Positions 23,212 through 34,440 of a DNA stretch of 64,000 nucleotides are shown here, in pieces. The position numbers and the translations under genes were made by a program. Positions within the stretch are counted from its first letter, which is position 1. Each line of letters starts with the position of its first letter. Under the pieces are notes generated by a model. The model did no database searches, was not told the DNA's origin, and saw only the letters and a list, made by a program, of their open reading frames with translations. Source of the stretch: Isoetes taiwanensis (Eukaryota; Streptophyta; Lycopodiopsida; Isoetales; Isoetaceae); contig JAJEKV010000030.1 in assembly GCA_021234155.1 (NCBI GenBank), forward strand, positions 1,812,333-1,876,332, read 5' to 3'.

Positions 23212-23487
23212 TTACTGCTGAATTTTTTGTAGAGCTCCATTTCCAACTTGTATATTTCTTGAACTTGCATTGGTAGGATTCTTCAGTAGATCAGTGGACT
23301 GCACTACTGATCTTTCAGCTCCACTATCAACTACCATATAATCATCAAACTTGTTAGATTCAGCTTTATCAAGAATAGCAAATTCATTAAGTACCTCATC
23401 ATCTTCATCTTCAGAATTTGCTTTAGATTTTTCTCCATGTTCTTCAGCCACAAATGCTTTTTCATAACTTCTTCCTCTTCCTCTATT
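23212..23487 (-). pseudogene. copia protease domain
   Basis: Contains DDYMVVDSGAERSVV, the aspartic protease active site (D-S-G-A). It is in frame with gag across one stop at 23488-23490. Sequence on to 22860 is frame-disrupted. Confidence 0.88.
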
Positions 23488-24462
23488 TTAGGATCTGCCA
23501 CCTCTGCTGTCAGGTCTCCCTCTTCCCCTTGCATAACTCTTTGGAGTTGGACATTTTGAGGCTACATGACCTCTTCCACCACATGTGTAACAGTTAAACT
23601 CTTTTTTCAACTTAGGACATTCATTCTTGTAGTGACCTTGCTCATGGCAATGATAGCAAGTCACTTTCTTCTTAACAACTAATATCTCAGGATCATTAGA
23701 TTGTTGCCTTGATATTTTCTTTTGTTCCCATTCTGTTCTCAAACAATTTTCTGCTTCCTCTCTTGTCTTACAAGTATTTCTAATAAATAAGGCAAGATTT
23801 TCATTATCCACTGTTCTAGATATTTGCAGAATTTGGCTTCTGTCTGATACATTCACATTTGCCCCGGCAAGATCAGCTATGAGGTTATCAAACCTATCAA
23901 AGAACCCTGAGACATCTTCATCCTCTGCTAATTTTAACCCTCTTAATTCATTTTCAAGTAAATCAATTTGAGAGGATGTTTTATCTTCATAATGTTTAAG
24001 CATATATTTCCACATATCTCGTGGACTCGAGCCCCTTAATTTCAACCTAATTGTAGGACTTACCTTGCAAGATATGATTCCTTGAGCCTCCTTTGCTTTT
24101 GCATACAAGGATTTTCCTCCTGAGCTGCTTCCTCCTGTTGTACCTCCTGTACCTGCACTTTGAGAAGTCCTACTTCCCCCTGCTGTGCCACCTGCACCTT
24201 CATTTTGAGAAGTCTGCCCTGCACCTGCAGCATTAGTTGAGCTAGCTGTGTTAGAGCCAGATCTCGTCAGTATTCCTGCAGTAACATTTCCTTGGGGATC
24301 CACCAAATCCCACAAATCTTCTACTTCCAAGATGTGTACTATAGCATCCTTCCAAATCTGGAAACCTGGACCTCCAGCATACACATCCACAGTGTTGAGC
24401 AAGCTTGCTCCAAATCTGCTAGACATATTACTAGCTCTGATACCACTGTTAGGAATTGACAC
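23488..24462 (-). CDS. copia gag with two CCHC zinc knuckles
   Basis: A 324-aa ORF. It starts near the primer site, includes FQIWKDAIVHILEVEDLWDL and a Gly/Ser/Thr-rich low-complexity insert (about residues 65-115), then the gag core (KYMLKHYEDKTSSQIDLL). Two zinc knuckles follow: CYHCHEQGHYKNEC and CYTCGGRGHVASKC. It ends at a stop before protease; whether this stop is natural or a lesion is unclear. Confidence 0.9.
   Translation of the reverse strand: MSIPNSGIRASNMSSRFGASLLNTVDVYAGGPGFQIWKDAIVHILEVEDLWDLVDPQGNVTAGILTRSGSNTASSTNAAGAGQTSQNEGAGGTAGGSRTSQSAGTGGTTGGSSSGGKSLYAKAKEAQGIISCKVSPTIRLKLRGSSPRDMWKYMLKHYEDKTSSQIDLLENELRGLKLAEDEDVSGFFDRFDNLIADLAGANVNVSDRSQILQISRTVDNENLALFIRNTCKTREEAENCLRTEWEQKKISRQQSNDPEILVVKKKVTCYHCHEQGHYKNECPKLKKEFNCYTCGGRGHVASKCPTPKSYARGRGRPDSRGGRS
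24432..24446 (-). other. copia primer-binding site (initiator tRNA-Met)
   Basis: The minus strand immediately after the 5' LTR reads TGGTATCAGAGC (after one G), the common plant copia site complementary to initiator tRNA-Met 3' end. Confidence 0.93.
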
Positions 24463-25209
24463 ACAAACTATAATGACCTTTGCAAATTACTTGTCTAGCA
24501 AGATTTATTCACAAAAATTTTCTTCACATGCACTAGGGAGCCACAAGATGGTCACTTATCCCTTGTGCTTGACAAATAAAATAAAACTCTTAAGTTCTTA
24601 AAGCAATTCAAACTTTAAGTCATGAGAATGAAAATATTAAACCATTGAACAGTTACTGTAGCAGGGTCATTTACTCGAACACTGTTCCTGCTTTGACCGA
24701 TATTTGTATATCGGATTCTTCACCAAAAACTTTGATTCTGCTTCATCCACCGTGTATATATCCTCTGCTATCTTCATTTCTTATATAATGCAGACTTCCG
24801 GCGGTTAAGGCATCATTCATGCTTTCCAATCTGAGGCTGTTGTCTATTGAACTATATCCCACAGGCTTGGCAAAGGAAATCTGCTACTTTCGATTTATAC
24901 CACATACCTGCTTTAGGAAACAAGTCCTTTAACCATTAACCAATTTTCGCCCCTAATTTGTAAAGCACATAAAGCACTTATATGCATAAAGCACTTATAT
25001 GCATTTGCTTTCATCTTCAACTGCTTGCATTTGAACAATACCCCATAAGTGAAAATACTGTCATCATTGTAACCAAACTCCCTGCATCTAGTAAGTATGT
25101 TGTAGTCCTATGCAAACCTACTGCCACTGCTTCTCATAGGTTGCTTTGTAGTCAAACAAATATTCACTGCCACTGCTTCTCATGAATATAAGATGACTAT
25201 TTTCTAACA
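24447..25209 (-). repeat. copia 5' LTR
   Basis: Same length as the other LTR. Differences seen are TTTTCGTC versus TTTTCTTC, TTTATCCC versus TTTATACC, and GTCACCATTG versus GTCATCATTG. Confidence 0.95.
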
Positions 25210-25341
25210 TACATTACATGTACATTCCATCTGGATAAATAGCTGTTTACATGTGTATGTACTCAAAGTACTTCAATGTAGATCAGTTCTAGTAATATGT
25301 ACAGCTATTGATATGTATAGAACAGTTAGAGACTGATTAGT

Positions 25342-26094
25342 TTGAGACCCGATATCCGATGTTATGTGATTTATTTTCGTGAGCTTCAAAGTGCCAAAAA
25401 CTACCGAGCGAAATTACACCACGATCCAGGTCGCTTGTTTTCAAATTCTATTTGCATTGTGTCAGAGGAAGCAATTTCTTATTCTTGGTTCGGTTTTCAC
25501 AGTTTTGGAGGTTCCAAAGAAAATTGAGGTGCAAGATGTAGCCGAGGGAAAGAAAGCAGTGATTGAAGGAAAAAGCAAAATCACTATTCCTCAAGGGTGA
25601 TACAGGTTGAGGAGGCTGGCACCAGTGTCTGCATGGTGACATTCCGTTATGACGAGGAACTCGAGAGATTGAGGGAGCAGGCTAAGGCCACATCTTCAAA
25701 AAGTAAAGGCAAAGCAGCCGAAAAATGTGACTCCAAAGAAGAACTCCACGCCTAAAAATTGAAGCAAGAGAAACAATTAAGAAAGCATTTTATTTCCCGA
25801 GGTACAAAGATTTGAGAAATCCATGACATCCTATGTTTACAGTCCTAATGAAGAGGAATATTCGAAGCATCAAGATGTAGAGCGGGATACTTTTAAGTTT
25901 GTGTCAAATATTGCTTCCGACATAGCAAAGGACGCTGAATTTCCCCGACAATGAGAAATCGTGGAGAGGTTGCGACGAGGATTCCGGACCTAATAAGAAT
26001 CGAAAGTGAGGAAACCAAAAAAGTAGGGAAGGAAATGGATAATCGACTCAGAAAACAAAGATCATTAGAGCGTAAGAATGATCTCTATAGGTAA
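25342..26094 (+). pseudogene. E2 coding remnant with coiled-coil character, function unknown
   Basis: Several short frames give protein-like sequence: VPKKIEVQDVAEGKKAVIEG then KITIPQG; VCMVTFRYDEELERLREQAK; DTFKFVSNIASDIAKDAEF; and ETKKVGKEMDNRLRKQRSLE. The DTFK..IA.DIAKD phrase resembles VDWDTFKVLAKDLAKGG at 18.2 kb, so this may be a second, diverged copy of the RING-gene N-terminal part, or a later exon. No RING is seen here. Frames are broken throughout. Confidence 0.4.
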
Positions 26095-26212
26095 CTTGAT
26101 CTACATTTCTTACATTTTTTTACATCTAGTATCCAAGTTAAAAACTTTAAAATAATATGGATAGTAGTAGACTAATGTAGATGATTTGTGTAAATGTACC
26201 GGTCATTGAACC

Positions 26213-27355
26213 CGCATCGCAGCTCAATACACAGCCATACGATGCCTTGCTGAACCGAATGATGAAGCTCAAGAAGGCAAGGATTTTCCCGTGATCTTTG
26301 CCCGAAATGGAGTGTTATTTATTTGAACAAGATGTCTTTGGACATGGATGTGGGGAAATTTTCCAACCCAAGATGTGGATATGTATGCCGTCTTTGGACT
26401 TTGAACTTGTTCATTTGTATGTGTAAGTCAAGTTAGTAATTGTATCCTTTTTCAACTTGTTATAGGTACCGCAGCTCTCGTGTTCCGGATGATAAGAAGG
26501 CCGACGTCCGTTCTTCCCACCGGACAGCTTCATGGAATTTGCAAAGATGGGCCAAGGCAAGTTTAAAAAGATAAATCTATGGCAGCCTCCGGAAAGCGTG
26601 GAAGAGATATTGTAAAGGTAGCTCTTCTGAGGGGATAAATTGGCTGAAGTGCGTATGGATCATGATTCCAATGCTATGTAGAGTTATTCTTGAACATCAC
26701 ACTTTGGCCATCTTCAACATGGCACTTACTAAGAGTAAGAACACCATCAACATTCAGATCTTCAATTCTGCCGAGGACATTGACGTTGACATGCTTGCAC
26801 TTAAGAGGTATTTTGTATTTCACATCTCCTTTTATTAATATTGAGTAGATTGGATACCATGTTAGCGACTTCTTTCATTCATTTGCTACAAAATAGATCC
26901 GTCTTTTTGCGGCTCCATATCCTCACTATGGCACGCGGTTGTGTCGAAAGTGTCCCACTTTTTGAAGCATGGACAAAATCCTTCACCGGTTGTGAAGATT
27001 CATAAGTGTCCACGGCCGAAAAGATGGGGATTCATGTGGCCTCTATGTTGCGGCTTATATGCGAAGTTTGTAGACACAATCGTGTGTGGTAAAACTACCA
27101 ATGTGAGTGTCTCACTTCTTTTGTCTTGCAAAACAAATGGTTTTAATACTTATTATGTAAGTATTGTTGTCACATTTGCAGATTACCCGAAACTGGTTCT
27201 TGACAAAGTATGCATCTGATCGTCGTGATGTTCTCACCCGAGCACTACTTCAGGAGTTAGACCACATTCACTTCGCACCCGAAACTATTAGACCACCTGG
27301 TACTAATAAATGTGGGAGAAACAGCCTCTCCCTATTGTCAATGCTAAACACTATT
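26213..27355 (+). pseudogene. E2 Ulp1-like (C48 peptidase-like) remnant
   Basis: Segments: FFPPDSFMEFAKMGQGKFKK (about 26500), then WLKCVWIMIPMLCR followed by LEHHTLAIFNMALTKSKNTI and NIQIFNSAEDID (26641-26790), and, after a probable intron, KVSHFLKHGQNPSP, KCPRPKRWGFMWPLCCGLYA (26940-27060) and a final exon ITRNWFLTKYASDRRDVLTR. The order IP-x-HHTLAIF-x-FNSA-x-CCGLYA parallels Ulp1/SENP peptidases (IP.., HW, D/N, DCG). The catalytic His, Asn/Asp and Cys could be HH, FN and LCC. Ulp1-like proteases are known passengers of several plant DNA transposon groups. The assignment is by eye and uncertain; no counterpart is seen in E1. Confidence 0.45.
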
Positions 27356-27464
27356 TGATTATAAAATACACATTTTTTTCATTGAATTTGAATACAATCT
27401 CTTTTATTCAACTCCACCATACTTTATTGATAAATTGCATGTTCTTTCATATCGGGGTGTACCA

Positions 27465-28145
27465 AAAGGTTGATAGTGTTTGATATCAATAATGTTTTGG
27501 CAAAACAAATACATAGGACTTTGGTATCGGATGATCACTAGTTGGAAATTATGACATAATAGGCAAGAAAGTGTTGTTTTAAGGCCCCACCTAGACGAAA
27601 TTCCTCGAATTTGTATTTGAACACTTTGAAGTAGAAATATGGTCATCAATAGCTCCATGGAACCTATCAAGAGTAGTGGATAAAATCTTCACAATGACGC
27701 AGAGATAAAGGGACTTAAGGTTCACCTTTGATGGAAGCCACCGCTTGAAGCTGCCTTTCCGGATTGCGCAAGTGAAGATAAACCTTTTGTATCTGAAGCC
27801 AATTGAGTTTATATACGAGAAGTATCCGGCAGAATGACAAAGAACACACTAATAGTAGACGACTCAGAGTACAAGATGCTCTTCATTCCCAAATCGAAAA
27901 TTGCATATGCCCACCTTCATGGCGGGGAAAGTGATGTTGAAGACACAGTCTCTTGACACTTCAAAACCATAGCTAGAGGGTTTGTTGATAGCACCAGACC
28001 TGCAACAGTATGTGAAGCAGAATCCTTTACGCAATCCATCCGATGTACTAACAACAGCTGTTTGGAGGCAAATGCTTTCAGAGGGCTACAGGGACAGAGA
28101 TGGCATGTCCAGGCTATGGACAAGCTGCAAGAAAGTAACATATTA
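27465..28145 (+). pseudogene. E2 FCP1/SCP-type phosphatase-like gene
   Basis: RLIVFDINNVLAKQIHRT starts near 27470 and matches KLIILDINGVLVNTF of the E1 gene, again with DIN instead of DxD. After frame shifts come RPHLDEFLEFVFEHFEVEIW (about 27570-27640), aligning with E1 RPFLQEFLDWSFERFEVGIW, and LIVDDSEYKMLFIPKSKIAY (about 27848-27910), aligning with E1 VLVDDSLYK. It lies tail-to-tail with the E2 transposase. It is a pseudogene, but three motifs in the same order make the family call solid. Confidence 0.75.
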
Positions 28146-28389
28146 AAACAGCGAAATAGTATGTAATCGGCTTCACATCGGTGTGACCAGATTTTGAATG
28201 TAAATTAATGTTAACATAAAACATGAACAACGGACTTGTATATATTGGCATCATATCCGATATGACCAAAGTTGTATATCTTGTGATATGTAATACAAGA
28301 GTTTTTGTCTCCATACATGTTCCACTTTCTCGCTTTGTTTCATGAATCAAAAGAAAAGCTATTGATATCCATTATAACGAACAAGTTCA

Positions 28390-28752
28390 CAGACTAGTTT
28401 AACTTCTTCATGCAACAATTGATGAACATTTTGTACTTTCTGATATACATTGTGCTTGGAAACAGAAGATATTGTGTGATACTGAAATTTAAGTATCAAA
28501 ATGCACTTCAGATTAAAAAATAAGTAAATAAGAAAAACTTGCGTCGACTAGTTTTCTCAACATAACAATGCACTAGTTTAACTTCTTCATGCAACAATTG
28601 ATAAACATTTTGTACTTTCGATATACATTTTGCTTGGTCACGTAAGATATTCGTGATCTTACCAAATTTAAGTATCAAAATGCACTTGATATTAAAAAAT
28701 AATTAAATAACAAAAAAACTTACAGCAATCGACTAGTTTTCTCAACATAACA
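28390..28752. repeat. tandem duplication, period about 182 bp
   Basis: ACTAGTTTAACTTCTTCATG starts both copies (about 28392 and 28573); both contain AAGTATCAAAATGCACTT and end near CGACTAGTTTTCTCAACATA. The copies differ by several substitutions and small indels. It lies between the convergent E2 genes. Confidence 0.88.
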
Positions 28753-28799
28753 GAAGATAATGGCAAATATGAAAGTTCCTTTGTACAGAACTTAGTCAT

Positions 28800-31700
28800 G
28801 TGCACTCAACAATCTCGTGTAGGCTTGATATAAGCATGTCATGCACCTCTCGTGGTGATCATATATGCCGCACGTGCCCCTTCAACTTATGCTTGACCTC
28901 TTTGCATCGTGAACTTTGCTCCAATTACGATTCAGGCGGTACCAATACTATTTTGTCATCCAAAGAACTTGTACTTGTGCTTTGTGCCTTGTAGCGTTTG
29001 ATAGTAATGACCAGCTATAACCCCTGTCACCAGCAAGCATTCTATTTCCATAGTCGTCAATCACATCTTCTCAAGAATATGCATCTCCTTCACGCATAGG
29101 AGGACGGTATGGAACATTTTCATGATTCCCTGGGGCAGCAAAAGATGCAAATATGTCTCCAATTTGGAGTACATTGATAGTTCTTGCTCATCACCGCATA
29201 AAACCAACTAGCTCTTCTTGTTCGGCCGACTTTGGGCGAACTAGGCTCGGTTGTGCAGCTTCCACGCACCACAATGCTCGAGATTCTCACATTCTCCCCA
29301 TCTGAAATTCAAGCAAGCATTGCAAAAACATGACATGGATCTATTCATGACAAGTGTTGGGTCACCGGATTAATAGCGCATACACAAATGTATAGCTAGA
29401 GTACCGTGCAATGTCTCACAATCGACGAGGGTCCCCTGTTAATGTCTTACGCTATCACCTCCCATATGATGACTCGCCCATTTTGCACTTCTTTTGTCTC
29501 AAAGAAAGTGCAAGCAGAGTTGGCACCCAAAATCGGAACACCATTCTCTTTCCTTTGCTCGTCTGCTAGGAACCTTTTCTCCAAAGCAGCCTGCCCATCA
29601 TGTTCTCCTTTTCCATGGCCTGAGCCAAAATAATTCCACTGCATCCTAATTTTATACCTGTTATAATATTGGGCCACATTCAAATAAAAGGCTCGAGAAC
29701 ACTTAAACTGAACAGCACACCCATCAGACCACATGACATGGTATTTGATGTGGCCAAAACCTTTTTGCATCATCCAAATATGGTGCTTCTTGAGTGCAGC
29801 CTGAACAAAGAAAGCATCATGCTTCATAACATCGGAAACATACAAATGAACAGTTTTTTTCAGCTCGCCATTGACTTTCATCATGGTTATATGCACCAGA
29901 ATAGTTATCTGGTCATTGTTCCAATGCTCGGACTGAACCTCCCTGAATGGCTGCAAAGTGTAGTTCTCTGCAAAGTCCATTACTGACAAAACGTAATCAT
30001 CCCTCAAATTTTGCAATCGATTTCTGAATTGTTTGCTCACGCCAACTTGTGAAAAAGTTGTGAATAGTGAACTTTGTAAGGTGCTGAAACATCTTGTCAA
30101 GCAATGTACCTGGAGTCCCGCTTTCAGTAACAAGCTTCAACCTCCTTGAAGTGCCAGCTTTGGAAGGTTCATTCACGTACTTGTAAACTTGCCATTCAAT
30201 GTTCTCATTCTGCGACTCTTTCTCCTTAGGACAGATTTGAATATTTTTAGTGCCACAGCTTCGCACTCTCCCTTGACACCTGATCCAAACTATGCCACTC
30301 TTTCGCCTTCCTTATCACGCACCATAGCTCTCCACATAGCACCAACATTTTGAAATGTTTTAGAAGGAGCTTGGCGGGCGCCATTGTTCTCATCATCTGC
30401 TGCACAAACACCACAAGAACATGTACAGTTGGCATGAAATTTGCTCCTCGGGGCCGCTTAAAAGCTTTCTGTAGATAGATCAGCTTGTTCATGCTTCACG
30501 CAGGCGACATGTGTTCCTCTCTTTCAACCTTCTCACACATGTAGGCTTAAGCAGCTCGAACTTTCGATGCTAATCTTCACTTCAGGATATTCATCTTTGA
30601 ACATCTCATACAATTCACTCTGCAAGGAAAAAAACGGCATGTATAAGTAAGATATAAATTAGAACTACTTACGAATTCAAAGATGTTGCAGACATTGCAT
30701 TAGTTCTATGGCACTCAGATCATGATTTGATATACATTCAACTACTATATTACACCATCATACATACCCTGTACATGATATGTATAAATGTATAAATAAT
30801 GTACTCCAAAGAGTTCCAGATGTACATAAAAAAACTCAATATGTAACCAGGTCACAGACAGTATCACTGTATTACAGATGTATGTATTTCATACTTTTCT
30901 TATGGAAGGAAGTATACATTTAAATACTTTTATGTATCACCCTATCTTTAAAGACTATTTTGAGATCAGGAAGGCTTAAAATGTACTATAATGTACTTGG
31001 GAACTACAAAAAGCAAGACTATAATAACACAGCCTGACTTTCAACACATTTTCTGCCTTATGCCACATTGGATGTAACTGGAAGTACATCCAAGTACTTT
31101 TCCTGTTAAACATAGCTCATTCAAGCCTCCAAGTGTAAAAATATAATTATTGTAGTTGGATGTACTACAATGTATATCGATACATCCCTTACATGGAATG
31201 CAAATAGGATTACTAAACTTATCCAGGATGCACATAAGCTAGCTTCTATCAAGCTTGCAAGAAAGAGGATTACAAGACTTAAAACTGACCTGGGGCATGT
31301 CCAAAAACCGGATTGAAGTGTCCTTTTCTTCCCGACATCCCCTGTACTTTGGAGAAGTTTTTGTGTGGGTTAACCAAAACTCATTTACCAACCTGCTTGG
31401 TTGATTCCTAAGCATGTCCGCCTGGTTGCCTTCTGCCGGTGGGCCACATATTAGCACCTGATAATGACATCCGTTTTCTTCTAATTGCAGCTTTTGTGAG
31501 GTTTCTTGCTTGCACTTGAAGAATTCTGGAGGCTACTCCTTTTTGTCCGAAGTTTTCCATTCTCACCAACAATCATTGATAACAGGAATGCTTAGTCGCT
31601 AATTTATCATTGCTATTTGCTTGTTTCACTTCCCTCAAGGACCTTCACGGATATTTTTAGCATAGTATCCTTCAGAATTGCTTGCACCGGATTTCCAATG

Positions 31701-31940
31701 GCGTGGTTCAAAAAAGAAGTGCAGCCTTTCATCCCAGGTTTTTCATCGCTAAAGCTCTCCTTTGCACAGGACGTAAATCTTGAACCTGATCATATATAAA
31801 TTTACAAATTTCATCAATCTTACGCTTCATTTTCTTTGTCACATTCCCGATATTGCAATCTTCTTGCGCCATTTCTGTTCCTTCGTTGTTCATCATGGTT
31901 CTTGCGTGGTTTAGGGTTAGCTGGAGGAATTCTGGCAAGA
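28800..31940 (-). pseudogene. E2 transposase-like gene
   Basis: Reads leftward from near the right TIR. N-terminal pieces: KKMKRKIDEICKFIYDQVQD (31.8 kb), EFWLTHTKTSPKYRG (31.4 kb) and LYEMFKDEYPEVKIS (30.6 kb, matching E1 YMAFKKEFNEMKIS). Zinc-binding part: HANCTCSCGVCA then MWRAMVRDKEGE (30.43-30.31 kb), matching E1 HKECNCNCAVCG. Core ORF 30133-29447 (228 aa): LSVMDFAENYTLQPFREVQS, EHWNNDQITI, VHLYVSDVMKHD, VMWSDGCAVQFKCSRAF and GSGHGKGEHDGQA; the Asp of MDFAENY, the Asp of WSDGC and the last acidic group are candidate catalytic residues. After an apparent intron the C-terminal module gives IGDIFASFAAPGN and GVIAGHYYQ (about 29.2-28.9 kb). Stops (for example near 29060) and frame changes disable it. 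The core ORF is intact and better preserved than in E1. Confidence 0.75.
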
Positions 31941-32175
31941 AGGAGGGAAGGGCGAAGTTTTAGCCAGAAAGTGGGAAATTCTCCTAACGTTCAGGCGTTT
32001 CTTGGAGTGGTTACAGCGGCGGGAATTGAAATCTGCTTCATGATTGCGTTTTAATTGACGTGGCAAGTAGTTCCGAAAAAAAAGATTCCATAATATAGCT
32101 ATTATGTACATACTGAAAAAACGGTTATGTATTTGAAATGTGATACATCTCTTACTCTACATTTGGCCAAATGTA

Positions 32176-32199
32176 AGACACCCTAGCTTTCTTTTACCC
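32176..32199 (-). repeat. E2 right terminal inverted repeat with CATC target duplication
   Basis: Reverse complement of 17515-17538; CATC follows at 32200-32203. Confidence 0.95.
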
Positions 32200-32203
32200 C
32201 ATC

Positions 32204-33600
32204 CCCTGCGAGTGCTGCATATGCCTCAGCAGCATGCACGTGTATCTTGATAGTATTGGGTATCTTATTCTTGTTCGACGGTTCCCAAGCATAGTCGACT
32301 AACAGACGTCCCCAGCGAGTGCTGCATATGCTTCATAAACTAGCTACCATCCCTGCATGGGTTGACAATAAATGTTACCTCTAGATAATGGGTTGACGAT
32401 GAATGTTACCTCTAGATCATATACGGTGTAATTTAGAGCCAATGCTAGACGTAAATAAAAATGAGTTACCACATGTTGGGGTCCCTACATGGGTCGATAT
32501 TGGATGTTACCTCTAGATCATAGGTCGACGGTAACTAGGAGTTGTTGGCCTCCATCTCTTCTTCCAACATCAGTCGGCCAACATGTCATATACCAACATC
32601 ATCTGTGACTTCACAGTGTGGATCAAATTAAATTGCAAGCCGCCATATCCATCATAATGCTCATAATGCCATGGTGATCAAACTGCACACCTACACAACC
32701 TCCATATTAGCATTGACGTGTACTAGTAGTTAGGATGCAACCTGTAATACTAGTTGGGATGCAACATAGAGATAGAAGAACATGTGTGATGGCATACATT
32801 TTAATGAGGTGATATTCATATTTGAAATGGCACTCCAAAAAAAAAAAAAAAAGAACTTAAAACTTAGGGCAATAAAATAAATGTACATGACCTAACCCTA
32901 AATTCTAAAAGTAACAGTGGCTATGGCGGAGGAGTCGCGTGCTTGGTGCCAGGCGGCGATGGGGAGCTAATGGCGGGCTAGTGTTCTTGGTATGGCCGCC
33001 GAATGAGAGATGTCATCGGCTCTCGGCTCGAGCTTTTCGGTCGGGCTAGACCGTAACGAGGCAACAGAGTTTTCGTTGGGCTAGGTCGTGGCGGAGGTCT
33101 CAAATGCGATACATGATCCTGTTTCTTAATAACCTACAAGTGAATCTGAAAGCTGACCTGAATCATTGCCGCTCTTCACTTGATACTTGTTCCATCCCGT
33201 CAGCTCATCATCTCGTTACTTATGGAGTAAAGCAGCCTTTGCCTGTTCCTTTTAGCTGCTAGAAGTCATTGAAGAAATAAAAGGGTCCAGCAGACCAAAG
33301 ATGAGAAGCAAATAATCCGAAATCGAAGATGAAGTTACATCCCGTAAGTTAAAATATGAATGTGATGTTAAAATATGAATGTGATTTGGGGATTTCAATC
33401 TTATTAATGTTATTTGGCTTCATGCTACGATCTGTAAATGCTTCTAGCAACAAGATATGTAAGTTTCTCGCTAAATAAGCCCAATTTAAATAGTTTAGAA
33501 ATGAGGATTCAAAAGCTATTTGAATCCTTTGAATCTTATGATCTGTAAACAAAGAGATGATAAGTATTGATGTTTCTAGCTTAAAAAACTTGTGAATCGG
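32204..33600. other. non-coding, with short repeats and an A run
   Basis: The phrase GTTGACAATAAATGTTACC with CTCTAGAT occurs in three variants between 32358 and 32520. GCGAGTGCTGCATATGC occurs at 32208 and 32312. An A run at about 32829-32847 could be the tail of an old retroposon, but no target duplication was found. No coding seen. Confidence 0.6.
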
Positions 33601-34440
33601 GCGGTCGCCAATTTAAATGGTTTAAAGTGCTTTACGGATATATTACTGGCGAAGGTGCATCTCGGGAACTCTTACGGTGATATGACATGCATAATTACAT
33701 ACGAATCGTAGGTAGGTAGGTAAGTCCAGAAGCTTGATGCGTCTATGAATGCGTGTAAAGAGTCTTATGTAAGCAACAACCGCGGCATTACATATTGGGC
33801 GACCGCCCAATTTAGGTGGAGTCACAGCATTACATATTGGGCGACCGCCCAATTAAGGTGGAGTCACAGCATTACATATTGGGCGACCGCCCAATTTAGG
33901 TGGAGAAAAAGGGAACCAATAACCAACATTATCCTCTCCTTTATAGACATATATTGGGCGGCCACCCAATTTATATGGAGAAAAGTGAACCAATTTAGTG
34001 ACGAGAAAGTGAATCTCATAGATCGGGGGCTTATCCTCTATATATTGGCCGCCCGCCCAATTTAGATAGGAAGAAGTGAATCCCATGGACCGGGGGCTTA
34101 TCTTATAAACATGGGGGCTTATCTTATAAAACATATTGGGGGGCCACCAATTTAGATAGGTAAAAGTGAATCTCATGGACCCGGATGCCTTATCCTTTAT
34201 AAATATACTTTGGTGACTACCTAATTTAGATAGGAAATCTATAAATATCTTTGGGCGACTACCTAATTTAGATAGGAAAAGTGGACAGGGCACTAAGTGA
34301 TACGATAACATATTGGGTGGCTTACCCGGGTGGTCTAGGTAGGCAAATGCTTGAGTCGGTCTAGGTAAGCAAACATATTGGGTGGTCTAGGTAAGCAAAT
34401 GCTTGAGTCGGTCTAAGTAAGCAAAGTGCATCTCATGAAC
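33600..34440. repeat. hairpin repeat array A (TTGGGCG..CGCCCAA)
   Basis: Three near-perfect 42-bp units start at 33784, 33826 and 33868; each has TATTGGGCGACCGCCCAATT followed by TAGGTGGAG. Further diverged units with the same core or half-core run to about 34440 (for example 33952, 34043, 34134, 34211, 34249, 34315). The core is an interrupted palindrome able to form a GC-rich hairpin. ORFs across this array are repeat artefacts. Confidence 0.85.

Larger units (their letters stand above)
19415..25209 (-). mobile_element. Ty1/copia LTR retrotransposon nested in E2
   Basis: Two 763-bp LTRs (19415-20177 and 24447-25209) flanked by the 5-bp direct repeat TACAT (19410-19414 and 25210-25214). The minus-strand order is LTR, primer site, gag, protease, integrase, reverse transcriptase, RNase H, LTR, so integrase precedes RT as in copia. 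By eye the LTRs differ at about three sites, so insertion was recent. In-frame stops at 23488, 21861 and 20727 and a damaged stretch between protease and integrase mean this copy cannot make its own polyprotein. Confidence 0.97.
17515..32199 (-). mobile_element. E2: large TIR DNA transposon, inverted relative to E1, with nested copia
   Basis: A 24-bp perfect inverted repeat (17515-17538 and 32176-32199) starts GGGTAAAAGAAAGCTAGGGT, flanked by a direct 4-bp repeat CATC (17511-17514 and 32200-32203). Just inside each end is a palindrome built on TTACATT..AATGTA (TACATTATGTATAATGTA left; TACATTTGGCCAAATGTA on the right-end reverse complement). Contents: RING-like gene (+), copia insertion, coiled-coil segment (+), Ulp1-like segment (+), FCP1-like gene (+), tandem duplication, transposase-like gene (-). 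This is the E1 plan in reverse. Length is 14,685 bp, or about 8.9 kb without the copia. All its genes are disrupted. Sequence divergence from E1 is large, so the two are old relatives and not recent copies. Confidence 0.9.

Noticed and set aside
32829-32847. A run suggesting a retroposon tail
   Set aside because: No flanking target duplication or element body could be recognised.
33784-33905. Regular short palindromic repeats resembling a CRISPR array
   Set aside because: Units are contiguous with no unique spacers, and the context is a plant nuclear genome.
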